Source: G965207335 sp965222825 (GTDB taxonomy: Bacteria > Pseudomonadota > Gammaproteobacteria > PS1 > Pseudothioglobaceae). From it: 64,000 nt of DNA. The stretch covers positions 1,426,001-1,490,000 of the forward strand of contig OZ244964.1 of assembly GCA_965222825.1 (NCBI GenBank). The letters run 5' to 3'. Below, in pieces: positions 42,728-50,635 of this stretch; position 1 is the stretch's first letter; every line of letters starts with the position of its first letter. The notes below the pieces were generated by a model. That model was given only the letters and a program-made list of their open reading frames with translations. It was not told the origin of the DNA and did not search any database. The translations under genes and the position numbers were made by a program.

Positions 42728-44623
42728 ATGAATATTCTAAAAATACTAACTATATTTGTTTTATTATTGTTTATTGCCTCTTGTGGTGGAGGTGGAGGAG
42801 GGACAACAACAAACAATAATAATCAAACAACCTGCACTTATACATCATGGACACCTGAGACAAATACTGTGCAAATGAATGTTAATTTTATTCAAACAAG
42901 TAATTGTAATAATATTAGAAACGCTGTCGGGACTATGCTAGATAATACAAGTAATATCTCTGTTGCAACTATTTCGTTTAATGCGACTCAAAGCATTAAC
43001 CTAAACCTACTTAAAACTCAAATAACACAAACTTTTAGCGTATTTAATATCATTGCTAGTCCTAGTCTAGGCACAATTATTTTAGCAGACACAACTATTA
43101 CTTATTTATCACAAAAATACGGCATAACAGATACTTTTAGTATTGATACCATAGATGATGGTTTAGCAAATGCTAATATTATTGTTAGTATTGTAATAAA
43201 TAATGGCGACCCATTGTATCAATATCAATGGTATATAGTAAACCAAAGAAGCGATATACTAGGCGATATAAACGCTAAAGAAACATTAGCTAAAGGCTAT
43301 AGTGGCAAAGGCGTTAAAGTAGCAGTAGTTGATACCCCAGTTAATACTAACCATGAAGATTTAACTGTTGCAGAAACATATAATCCAAGTTCTCATGGTG
43401 TAGGTGCTCATGGCACAGGAGTAGCAGGCATTATAGTCGCTAGAGGCTATAATAATATAGGTATTAGAGGCATTGCTTATGAGGTTAGTTTGCACAGTTA
43501 TGCCCGCGATACTGGTGGTATAGCATATTGGGAAAAAATAACTGGCAGTAGCACCATAAACCCTAACTCTAAACAAGTAGATATTTTTAATTTTAGTTTT
43601 CCTGCTAGTTCTCAAGGTGCAAACACTAATGAGTATGGTGATGTGCTAAGATATAGCACTATTTATGGTAGAGATGGTAGAGGTGTTATTTATGTAGCTG
43701 CTGCTGGTAATTACGGTAATTTTGATGCTGTGCAAGTAAATAATTCTACTTGGAGACAATACCCTATTAATGTTAGTGCTATTAGTCCACTAACTAATCA
43801 AAAAATCTCCTATAGCTCAGTTGGTAGTGGTTTGTGGTTAACTACTTATTCTAACCCAAACCCTGGCATTTATGGCGTTGTTAATACTAATGGTTTAGCA
43901 TCTACTGGTGTTGGTAATAGTGAGTATGTAAGTTTTGGTGGCACCTCAGGTGCAGCACCAGTTGTAAGTGCCGCTATTGCCTTAATATTAGAGGCTAACG
44001 CCTCTCTTACTTGGAGGGATGTTAGGTATATACTAGCCACAACAACAAGAATGATACACCAAGATATACCCCCAGCCACTACACTAATAGCCAGTATTAC
44101 CTATGAAACTAGACAGGCTTGGACTACTAATAGTGCAGGCTATGCCTTCCACGAATGGTATGGTTTTGGTAGCCTAGATGTTGATAAGGCTGTTAGTTTA
44201 GCAGAGAGTTATGCTACTAATTCTTATAGTGTGCTAAATAATGCTAATTATATTGACCTATCAATAAATAATACTTGGCACAGTAGTGAAACGCTTAACC
44301 CTAATATTGCTATTGCACCATTTACTGCTATTAGTAGGACTCTAAGTGTTGTTGATAGTATATCTATTGAGTCCTTAGAGGTATTTTTTAGTATTGACCC
44401 TTCATCGTATGGCATTAAACTAACCTCACCTAGTGGAACTACTGCTATTATTGTTCCTCTTGGCAATGGTTCTGCTAACAAACAAGTAAATGTTAATAAC
44501 TTTTTTAGAGAGAACTCAGCAGGTAGTTGGACTATTGAGATTATTAACAACAATGCCTCTAATACTAATGAAGCCTTGATAAGTTGGGGGGTTAGATTTT
44601 TTGGGGTAGATACAAGTTTTTAA
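42728..44623 (+). CDS. Secreted subtilisin-like (S8) serine protease lipoprotein with P-domain
   Basis: The 631-residue protein has a lipoprotein signal (FIASC, then six Gly, which suggests surface display). The S8 catalytic triad is Asp in VAVVDTPV near 201, His in GAHGTGVAG near 228 and Ser in GGTSGAAP near 406. A C-terminal proprotein-convertase P/homoB-like domain (residues ~515-630: SIESLEVFFSID, LTSPSGT, GSWTIEIINN, SWGVRFFG) follows. Residues 25-180 may be a propeptide. It is a cargo gene of the ICE and could act in host interaction or self-defence; the P-domain is usual in kexin-like enzymes. Confidence 0.88.
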   Translation: MNILKILTIFVLLLFIASCGGGGGGTTTNNNNQTTCTYTSWTPETNTVQMNVNFIQTSNCNNIRNAVGTMLDNTSNISVATISFNATQSINLNLLKTQITQTFSVFNIIASPSLGTIILADTTITYLSQKYGITDTFSIDTIDDGLANANIIVSIVINNGDPLYQYQWYIVNQRSDILGDINAKETLAKGYSGKGVKVAVVDTPVNTNHEDLTVAETYNPSSHGVGAHGTGVAGIIVARGYNNIGIRGIAYEVSLHSYARDTGGIAYWEKITGSSTINPNSKQVDIFNFSFPASSQGANTNEYGDVLRYSTIYGRDGRGVIYVAAAGNYGNFDAVQVNNSTWRQYPINVSAISPLTNQKISYSSVGSGLWLTTYSNPNPGIYGVVNTNGLASTGVGNSEYVSFGGTSGAAPVVSAAIALILEANASLTWRDVRYILATTTRMIHQDIPPATTLIASITYETRQAWTTNSAGYAFHEWYGFGSLDVDKAVSLAESYATNSYSVLNNANYIDLSINNTWHSSETLNPNIAIAPFTAISRTLSVVDSISIESLEVFFSIDPSSYGIKLTSPSGTTAIIVPLGNGSANKQVNVNNFFRENSAGSWTIEIINNNASNTNEALISWGVRFFGVDTSF

Positions 44624-44651
44624 CCCTGTAAGAATTGCCATCCTTACAATT

Positions 44652-44939
44652 CTAGCCTAGTTTACTAATAATAGTATTTAGTAAGTCATGGTTATTGTTA
44701 ATGGCGTTTAGTAAATAACCAAACGCACCTGCACCTGATAGTGCAAGGAAGCCAATCATCCATTTCAAATAACTAATATTTGTTTTTAATTCTGACCTAA
44801 CAGAGAATAAATCACCCTTAGTAGCTAATTCTTTATTTTTCTCAGCAACCGCTTTAGTGATATTATAAGCAATAGCCTCTGCTTGTTCTTGTTTTAAACC
44901 TGTGGCTAGTAATTCTTTTGCTATTGTCAATGTATCCAT
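44652..44939 (-). CDS. Small coiled-coil membrane protein (DUF1640-like)
   Basis: The 95-residue protein has a helical N-terminal part (IAKELLATGLKQEQAEAIAYNI), the ELATKGDLFSVRSELKTNI coiled coil and one transmembrane helix near residues 58-80. This resembles small proteins of the DUF1640/CCDC90 type. The start at 44939 (MDTLT) is chosen over an upstream frame extension. The gene at 45675-45911 has the same LATK-D--LK pattern, so they are probably paralogues. They flank the collar-domain gene on the opposite strand. Function is unknown. Confidence 0.65.
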   Translation of the reverse strand: MDTLTIAKELLATGLKQEQAEAIAYNITKAVAEKNKELATKGDLFSVRSELKTNISYLKWMIGFLALSGAGAFGYLLNAINNNHDLLNTIISKLG

Positions 44940-44987
44940 AATTATTATTATAGTTTTTTTATCATAAATAAGCAAATAAAAAATTAA

Positions 44988-45006
44988 CTCATCATTGTTT
45001 GATGTG
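44988..45006. promoter_or_regulatory. ICE dyad operator, copy 4 (upstream of the collar-domain gene)
   Basis: CTCATC-N7-GATGTG, followed by CTTATAAAG. It ends 63 bases before the ATG at 45070, a spacing close to copies 1, 2 and 5, and shares GTTTGATGTGCTT-type sequence with copies 1 and 5. Confidence 0.6.
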
Positions 45007-45069
45007 CTTATAAAGCATTTAAAGATAATTTTTATTGATAATTAGTGTTTTTAATTAATATACAACACT

Positions 45070-45663
45070 ATGAAAAAAATACTATTTATTATCATTTGCA
45101 TCGTAGTTAAATTTAGTTTTGCTGTTGGTTCTGAAAGGTTTACTTGCCCTGATGATAGTAATCCTGCTTGTTCCTATTCTGACGCAGGTATATCAATGAG
45201 TGAGAGGTTGGGGATAATAAAAGATGATATAAACAAACTAGAAGTAGCACAAGCAAGTAGCACTGTTGGTTCTATTATTACTAGTAGTTATAACAGTTGT
45301 CCAGCAGGGGCTATTAAAGCAAACGGGCAATCAACCATTGGCTATCCTACCTTAGCTGCATTAGGCATATATAATGCCCCTGATTTAAGAGGAGAGTTTA
45401 TAAGAGGTTTTGATGACGGTAGAGACATTGATAGTGGTAGAGGGTTTGCTAGTCATCAGACAGATGAGTTTGAAAGTCATAATCATACTAACACTGCATA
45501 TTGGCATAATTTAGGTGAAAACACAGGAAGATATGCACAGTCATTTAATGCCAACAATACACCTAGGTGGTCAGAAACACAAATTCCTAGTAGTAATGAA
45601 GGAGACTCTGAAACCCGTCCCCGCAACATAGCCTTACTATATTGCATAGTAACTGGTAGTTAA
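45070..45663 (+). CDS. Secreted phage tail-collar-domain protein
   Basis: The 197-residue protein has a signal peptide (residues 1-19) and a short coiled coil. A phage tail-collar domain follows: SIITSSYNSCPAGAIKANGQ, APDLRGEFIRGFDDGRDID, ESHNH and ETRPRNIALLYCI. Collar domains normally sit on cytoplasmically made tail fibres; an export signal is unusual and suggests a surface or pilus-tip adhesin. It has its own ICE-type operator, so it belongs to the element's regulon. Confidence 0.82.
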   Translation: MKKILFIIICIVVKFSFAVGSERFTCPDDSNPACSYSDAGISMSERLGIIKDDINKLEVAQASSTVGSIITSSYNSCPAGAIKANGQSTIGYPTLAALGIYNAPDLRGEFIRGFDDGRDIDSGRGFASHQTDEFESHNHTNTAYWHNLGENTGRYAQSFNANNTPRWSETQIPSSNEGDSETRPRNIALLYCIVTGS

Positions 45664-45674
45664 AAAATGATAAT

Positions 45675-45911
45675 TTATTGCAAAAAATCTTTTAGTATAG
45701 GTATTACTTGTATAGCCAATAAAATACTCATAATAACCTCAAGTCTAACTATTCTTTTATCTACTTTATGTATGTCTTTTTTTAGAGCATTAATATCGTC
45801 CTTAGTAGCTAAAGACTCATTAGCAATAGCGGATGATGCTAATTTAGCTTTTTCAGCAGATGCACCTGCTTCAATAAGTGCATCATATACTTCAATTATC
45901 ATTGCACTCAA
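45675..45911 (-). CDS. Small coiled-coil membrane protein, second copy
   Basis: The 78-residue protein reads IIEVYDALIEAGASAEKAKLASSAI, then ESLATKDDINALKKDIHKVDKR (coiled coil) and a transmembrane helix near 58-72 ending PILKDFLQ. It is convergent with the collar gene, with 11 bases between stops. TTG at 45911 has GGAG eight bases upstream; the alternative ATG at 45902 starts MIIEVYDAL. Function is unknown; size and pattern match small proteins found near mobile elements. Confidence 0.65.
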   Translation of the reverse strand: MSAMIIEVYDALIEAGASAEKAKLASSAIANESLATKDDINALKKDIHKVDKRIVRLEVIMSILLAIQVIPILKDFLQ

Positions 45912-45978
45912 AATGCTTGCTCCAAATAATTATAAATTCCGTGTAATTATAACATACTAATAATATGATATTTTTAAA

Positions 45979-46191
45979 TTATACATCTTTTGCTACTTGC
46001 TCTAAGGCATCGTTGATACGGCTTCGCCAGTTAGCACCTTGTTTTTTGAAATGGTTTATAACCTTTGGCGATAGGCGAATACTAATTGCTATTTTTTTAT
46101 CAGTCTTAGGTGGTCTGCCAACTTTTTTGGCAATTTGTTTGAAGTCATCAACTAAATTGCTATTCTCAAAAATAGTAGCATTCTTTAACAT
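45979..46191 (-). CDS. BrnA-like antitoxin (orphan)
   Basis: The 70-residue product has a basic linker (KKVGRPPKTDKK) followed by ISIRLSPKVINHFKKQGANWRSRINDAL, the ribbon-helix-helix segment of BrnA antitoxins. A toxin should be encoded just upstream on the same strand, but no intact BrnT is there. The frame directly upstream, without a start codon, reads FFEWDDK, which resembles the FEWD motif at the BrnT N terminus, so a deletion may have removed most of the toxin. Confidence 0.72.
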   Translation of the reverse strand: MLKNATIFENSNLVDDFKQIAKKVGRPPKTDKKIAISIRLSPKVINHFKKQGANWRSRINDALEQVAKDV

Positions 46192-46305
46192 TTTATCATC
46201 CCACTCAAAAAAACGGCTTTCATATTTGCGGTTTAAGCGATTATTTTGCTATTAGTAATAGCAGAAACAAGGGGGTAAAGTATTTGTTGAGGGGTATGGG
46301 CAAAA

Positions 46306-46425
46306 ATGGTTATTTTAATAAAAAAAAAGGTTCCAACTAAAAAAAATGGGTTTACATTTTTAGAGTTATTAGCAATTATGGTAATTGTTTTTATCTTAAT
46401 AGTCATTGCAAGGGTAATAATATGA
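46306..46425 (+). CDS. 39-residue prepilin-like micro-ORF at the head of the secretion operon
   Basis: The ATG at 46306 opens a 39-codon frame whose product has a lysine-rich leader (KKKVPTKKNG) and then FTFLELLAIMVIVFILIVI, a textbook class III signal with Gly^Phe, Glu at +5 and a hydrophobic helix. It stops almost at the end of the helix. Its TGA overlaps the ATG of the RAQPRD gene as ATGA. It is either a true minimal pilin-like subunit or the stub of a truncated prepilin. Ribosome binding sequence is weak (GAGGGG about 13 bases upstream). Confidence 0.55.
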   Translation: MVILIKKKVPTKKNGFTFLELLAIMVIVFILIVIARVII

Positions 46426-46823
46426 AATTAGTTTTAGCAATATTATTAATAATACTTACTAGTTGTGAGACAACAAAAATAAAGCACGATAAACAAAATA
46501 TAAATGTTGTTAATAAAAACCTAGACAATAATTTTAATAAGTCAACACCACAAGCATTAATGCCTAAAAACCACCTTACTTTAGTATTAGATGATAGTAA
46601 AGAAAAAAAACAACTAGCAAAAATAGCACAATACATTAAAAATAGTGCTTATTTAATTAATAAGGCACAAGCATTACAAAACCCTAATACTAGATACAAG
46701 TTTAACTACGATATTTTAAGAAGAGATTTACACGAAGTTATAAGCGCTATTGATAGACACATAAAGCAAAATAACACTAGGCAAACACCTAGAAATATTA
46801 CTCCGCTTACGCTTAGATACTAA
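46422..46823 (+). CDS. RAQPRD-family ICE lipoprotein
   Basis: The 133-residue protein has a lipobox (LTSC, Cys15) and a C-terminal block RYKFNYDILRRDLHEVISAIDRHI followed by RQTPRN. The block matches the TIGR01690 RAQPRD family, where the terminal motif reads RAQPRD. The family opens the MPF-G secretion gene set in PFGI-1-type ICEs, exactly as here, immediately before the small TIGR03758-type gene. It is located in the periplasm or outer membrane. Confidence 0.82.
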   Translation: MKLVLAILLIILTSCETTKIKHDKQNINVVNKNLDNNFNKSTPQALMPKNHLTLVLDDSKEKKQLAKIAQYIKNSAYLINKAQALQNPNTRYKFNYDILRRDLHEVISAIDRHIKQNNTRQTPRNITPLTLRY

Positions 46824-46999
46824 TGATAACACAAACTGTTACCTCTTTTTTAGGAATTTTATTTTTAATATGGGCAGCACATATGTCCTACTTACTTTAT
46901 GTAGGTTTACAAGAGGGTAATTTGAGTATGGCAGAGGCTGGCTACAATGTATTTAGAATATTTATAGTAATATCCATAGTGTTTGTAATTTTAAGTTAG
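46823..46999 (+). CDS. TIGR03758-like small ICE membrane protein (DUF3262)
   Basis: The 58-residue product has two hydrophobic helices (residues 7-30 and 43-58) joined by LQEGNLSMAEAGYN. The pattern 'W-A---Y--G--EGNL---- ...R---' fits TIGR03758, the small protein always between RAQPRD and TIGR03745 in these ICEs. Its ATG shares one base with the RAQPRD stop. The order confirms the assignment. Confidence 0.7.
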   Translation: MITQTVTSFLGILFLIWAAHMSYLLYVGLQEGNLSMAEAGYNVFRIFIVISIVFVILS

Positions 47000-47019
47000 A
47001 TTAAGTTAAAGGATAAATT

Positions 47020-47370
47020 ATGCAAAAAATAAAAAATATATATCAAAAAATAATGGTATTTATACTGATAAGTATCATTAATCCTATTTATGCCGCACTA
47101 GGTAATTTAGGAGCCCTTACTGGTACTAGTGGCACAACTATCAATCCCAAAACATTTATGGAACAACTTGCAACAGACTACGGACCTATAGCAATAGGAG
47201 TAGTAGGCTTAATCGTTTTAGTTGGAGTAGGATATAGAGTATACAATAAATGGGATGAGGCCCAAAAAAAAGAAGATTTATCAATTTTTCTGAGTTCCCT
47301 TTTTACTAGTATTATTGTAATTGTTCTGGTTGGCTTTTTGTTATGGGGTGCTGATTTATTATTGCCTTAA
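47020..47370 (+). CDS. TIGR03745-family ICE membrane protein (pilin-like)
   Basis: The 116-residue protein has a signal peptide or leader helix ending at IYAAL, then two transmembrane helices near residues 53-72 and 90-112 separated by a charged loop (NKWDEAQKKEDL). This is the DUF2976/TIGR03745 layout, thought to be the conjugative-pilus subunit or a VirB2-like component of MPF-G systems. AAGGATAAATT precedes the ATG. Confidence 0.82.
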   Translation: MQKIKNIYQKIMVFILISIINPIYAALGNLGALTGTSGTTINPKTFMEQLATDYGPIAIGVVGLIVLVGVGYRVYNKWDEAQKKEDLSIFLSSLFTSIIVIVLVGFLLWGADLLLP

Positions 47371-47384
47371 TATACTTATAAACT

Positions 47385-47660
47385 ATGGTAGAAAATATTG
47401 GTGTTTATAAGGGGTGTTCTTTTCAGGAATTAGCAGTTATTTTTATTGCTTGTTTTTTACCTTTGATACTATTCTTATTGTTTATTTTAGATGGTTTAAT
47501 AGCAATAGCAATAGCACTAATTATTACTTGTTTTTTGACTCTTTTGTCAGCTAAACAATTACAATCTAAAAAACGCAATAAACCTAATAACTATTATGCT
47601 AAATTTTTTACTAAAAAATTAATATTTAATAGTAAATACTATTCTCCATATTGTAAATAA
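47385..47660 (+). CDS. TIGR03750-family secretion protein (DUF3487)
   Basis: The 91-residue protein begins with a short cytoplasmic part containing YKGCSFQELAVI (the family's FRGLT-DEL), then two closely spaced transmembrane helices (residues 18-38, 42-60) and a basic tail. It corresponds in position and layout to TraL/VirB3-type proteins. It is followed by the TIGR03746 gene with no gap. Confidence 0.78.
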   Translation: MVENIGVYKGCSFQELAVIFIACFLPLILFLLFILDGLIAIAIALIITCFLTLLSAKQLQSKKRNKPNNYYAKFFTKKLIFNSKYYSPYCK

Positions 47661-48293
47661 ATGTTCAAACCAAAATTACTAAACAAACTAGAAGCCATGA
47701 GGTTTGAGCAAAAACTGCAATGGGCATTTATTGGTGGCTTAATAATAATATGTTTATTACTTATTATTGTAGTTATATCAATATCAAGCAATAAAGTGCA
47801 TCGTATATCCATACCACCAGAGTTAAGGTTTGGAGCTGTTGTAGAAACTGGCACAATTAGCAAATTTGAAGTGTGGTCTTTTGCTGGCTATATAACCCAG
47901 CAAATGTATCTATGGAGGAGTAATGGTGTCATTGATTTTGATAATAATATTAAAAGATTAAGTGCATTTGGAACGCCTGAGTATAGAGATTATTTATTAA
48001 AACAATATACTAATCTAAATGGCTTAGGCGAATTAGCACACAGAGAAAGAAGTTTGCAATTAATTGAAGCGTATGCTGATAAAAATACTATTTGGCGTGG
48101 TAATTATTGGCTTGTTGGCATTGACTATAGGTTGCAAGAACATATCAGCAACAAAAGATTTAAAGATTTTAATGTCAGATTTTTTATTAAAGTAGTAACT
48201 AGAAATATTGACCCTGAAAACAACCCATGGGGTTTACAAATTGATGCACCAGATACTGAACCTACAAGGCTTAAAGATAATTTAATTAAATAA
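47661..48293 (+). CDS. TIGR03746-family secretion protein (TraE/VirB8-like)
   Basis: The 210-residue protein has one transmembrane helix near residues 24-47 and a periplasmic domain with IPPELRFGAVVETGTISKFEVWSFA and FVGYITQQ-type sequence, matching DUF2895/TIGR03746. It is the likely inner-membrane scaffold of the MPF-G channel. The start directly abuts the previous stop. Confidence 0.85.
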   Translation: MFKPKLLNKLEAMRFEQKLQWAFIGGLIIICLLLIIVVISISSNKVHRISIPPELRFGAVVETGTISKFEVWSFAGYITQQMYLWRSNGVIDFDNNIKRLSAFGTPEYRDYLLKQYTNLNGLGELAHRERSLQLIEAYADKNTIWRGNYWLVGIDYRLQEHISNKRFKDFNVRFFIKVVTRNIDPENNPWGLQIDAPDTEPTRLKDNLIK

Positions 48294-48296
48294 CTT

Positions 48297-49064
48297 ATGA
48301 ATTTATATGTAGCGTTTATAGCATTATTACTTATTACTATCAGCAATATTGCTAGTGCTGATTTTTTACGCATTATTGATGATGGGAATCCTATTAGCAT
48401 AGATTTAGAACTTAAAAAAGAAGTACAATTACAGTTTGATAAAAACTTATCAACAGTAGGGATTCCTAATACACTACACAATTATATAGAAGTACAATCT
48501 ATTGATACTAGAGTGTATTTAAAAGCACATAAAGCATTCAATCCTACTAAATTTCTAATTAAAGATGGCAATGGACAACTCAGTACATTGTTATTATCAG
48601 CTAGTAGTAAAACTACAACATATAAAAATTATAAGATAGCAAAAAGACAGCAAAATATACCAAAAGTTACTGCCTTAAGAGCTAATACTAAAACAACAGC
48701 AAATTTAGTTGATTTAACTCGTTTTGTTGCACAAACATTTTATGCAGCTCAAAGACTAGTTAAGCAAATTAAAGGTGTTTATAGGGTACCTGTTGTGAGT
48801 AAGAAAGTAGAACTATTTGTGTGTAGTGCTAATCTTGCTTGTAATGGTAATATTACTGCTAAACCGCAAGCATCTTGGCAAAACAATAAATATGTAATAA
48901 CAGCTATTAAGTTAGATAATATTACTAACAGAAGTATTAGCCTAGACCCTAGAGACATAGTTGGGCAATGGTTAAGTGCTACATTTCAATTTAATACACT
49001 AAGCCCAGCAGATACAACAATGTTATATTTAGTGTCTTATAAAAGGTTTGAACAGAGTTTATGA
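48297..49064 (+). CDS. TIGR03749-family secretion protein (TraK/VirB9-like)
   Basis: The 255-residue protein has a signal peptide (residues 1-20), then DDGNPISIDLELKKEVQLQFDKNL, TRVYLKAHKAFNPTKFLIKDG and a C-terminal RDIVGQWLSATFQFNTL block, typical of DUF3438/TIGR03749. It is a periplasmic or outer-membrane core component. It overlaps the TIGR03752 gene by 4 bases (ATGA). Confidence 0.85.
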   Translation: MNLYVAFIALLLITISNIASADFLRIIDDGNPISIDLELKKEVQLQFDKNLSTVGIPNTLHNYIEVQSIDTRVYLKAHKAFNPTKFLIKDGNGQLSTLLLSASSKTTTYKNYKIAKRQQNIPKVTALRANTKTTANLVDLTRFVAQTFYAAQRLVKQIKGVYRVPVVSKKVELFVCSANLACNGNITAKPQASWQNNKYVITAIKLDNITNRSISLDPRDIVGQWLSATFQFNTLSPADTTMLYLVSYKRFEQSL

Positions 49065-50290
49065 AAGTAATTAAAATAACAGCACTTATAGCAGTAGTAT
49101 TGCTTAGTTTTGGTTTGTATAATTATTTTACTGATAATAAAATAATTACTACCACCGCTAATAACAATCCAAAGATTACAACAGCAACGGGAGAGGAGTA
49201 TAAAACTCCACTTGGAGATAAGGATACAACGGCAGAAACGAATAAACAGGTTATTTTACAATTAAGTGCAGTTACTGAGCAGATTAAAGAGCTAAATAAA
49301 AAAATAGTTGATAATAAGCAACAAATAACAAATCTAACAAATAATAAGCAACTACCTATTAATAATATTAGTAATAATTCAAAAAAACCATCATTACTAG
49401 AAAATATTAAAGACAAGGTTAATAAAATACCAATAATAAAAGAGAAAAAACAGTATCCAATCAACAGTAGTGTCAATACAGGCTATACTTGGAATGCAAC
49501 TATCTTATCACATAAAGTTACAACTACTTTGAATAGTACTCAAAATATTTCATCAACTAAGACATATGAAAACACACAAACCATAATACCTAAATACACA
49601 ATACCAGCTAATAGTGTATTAGGCGGGGTGCTAACAACTGGGCTTTTAGGTAGAATACCTATCAATGGCGAGATAACAGAACCATATCGCTTTAGTATGC
49701 AGATTACCGATAAAGCATTTTTTGCTAATTACAAAAGTAGTAACGATCTAGAAGGTATGGTTTTATCAGGCACAGCAAAAGGCGATTTATTACTCTCTTG
49801 CGTTAAAGCGATTGTTGATTCTATTACTTTTATTTTTTATGATGGCACAATTAGTCAAAATAAAGGCGTTGATATAGCTGAGGTAATAGACGAGTTTGGC
49901 TATCCGTGCATTAAAGGCAAACTAATAACTAATGCAGTAGAATATTTATCAATAGGCACAACTCTATCTGGGTTGAGTTCAGCAGCTACTGCTTTTGCTC
50001 AAGAAGAGCAAACAGTATCAACGGATAGTAGTGGCAATACTACTAGAAATGTAACAGGAGATGCAACTAAGTTTGCTGGATACAATGCACTAGCAGGAGG
50101 TGTTAGCAACATTCAAAAATGGCTAGATGACAGAGCAAAATCATCATTTGATGTGATTTTTGTACCTAGTGGTAAAAAAGTCAAACTATCAGTACTAAAT
50201 TCAATAGCAATAGATTATGACATCAATGGTCGTAAACTTAACCACCTATCAAGCATTACACAACAAGGGGTAGATGGTGATTTGGATTAA
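49061..50290 (+). CDS. TIGR03752-family secretion protein (TraB/VirB10-like)
   Basis: The 409-residue protein has one N-terminal transmembrane helix (residues 5-23), a coiled-coil spacer (QLSAVTEQIKELNKKIVDN) and a periplasmic domain with TIIPKYTIPANSVLGGVLTTGLLGRIPING, IVDSITFIFYDG and a C-terminal FDVIFVPSGKKVKL. This is the VirB10-like channel spanning protein of MPF-G systems. It overlaps the next lipoprotein gene by 17 bases. Confidence 0.87.
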   Translation: MKVIKITALIAVVLLSFGLYNYFTDNKIITTTANNNPKITTATGEEYKTPLGDKDTTAETNKQVILQLSAVTEQIKELNKKIVDNKQQITNLTNNKQLPINNISNNSKKPSLLENIKDKVNKIPIIKEKKQYPINSSVNTGYTWNATILSHKVTTTLNSTQNISSTKTYENTQTIIPKYTIPANSVLGGVLTTGLLGRIPINGEITEPYRFSMQITDKAFFANYKSSNDLEGMVLSGTAKGDLLLSCVKAIVDSITFIFYDGTISQNKGVDIAEVIDEFGYPCIKGKLITNAVEYLSIGTTLSGLSSAATAFAQEEQTVSTDSSGNTTRNVTGDATKFAGYNALAGGVSNIQKWLDDRAKSSFDVIFVPSGKKVKLSVLNSIAIDYDINGRKLNHLSSITQQGVDGDLD

Positions 50291-50621
50291 TAAAATAGCA
50301 TTGATAAGTAGTTTACTAATATTATTTGCTTGTACTAACACGATACCAGAACAAGGACAAAAAATTGATGACATATATAAGCAAACTAATACTCAGAACA
50401 CTCAAAAGCTAACAAAACTCAAACAGATAACGACATTAAATAGCGACTTTATTAGAGATTCTCAAAGTGAGCTAGAAAATCGCTTTCCGCTACTTAAGAA
50501 CCCTACTCTCATAATGTTTGTTTACCCACATTTAAAAGATGGTAATCCTGTGCCGGGCTATACAACAGTATTTAGGCTTTATAAGCAAGAACAATATGCA
50601 CTACCTAATGAAATTTACTAA
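50274..50621 (+). CDS. TIGR03751-family secretion lipoprotein (VirB7/TraV-like)
   Basis: The 115-residue protein has a lipobox (LFACTN, Cys near residue 16), helical linker and PLLKNPTLIMFVYPHL, then GNPVPGYTTVFRLYKQEQYALP, matching TIGR03751. It is an outer-membrane lipoprotein expected to anchor the core complex. It starts inside the preceding gene and is followed after 14 bases by the ATPase gene. Confidence 0.85.
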   Translation: MVIWINKIALISSLLILFACTNTIPEQGQKIDDIYKQTNTQNTQKLTKLKQITTLNSDFIRDSQSELENRFPLLKNPTLIMFVYPHLKDGNPVPGYTTVFRLYKQEQYALPNEIY

Positions 50622-50635
50622 CATTTTTAAAAGAA

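Noticed and set aside
45667..45960. Plus-strand open frame opposite the small coiled-coil gene
   Set aside because: It is the complement of the 45675-45911 gene, whose product shows a clear coiled coil and transmembrane helix with a plausible start. The plus-strand product has no recognisable features.
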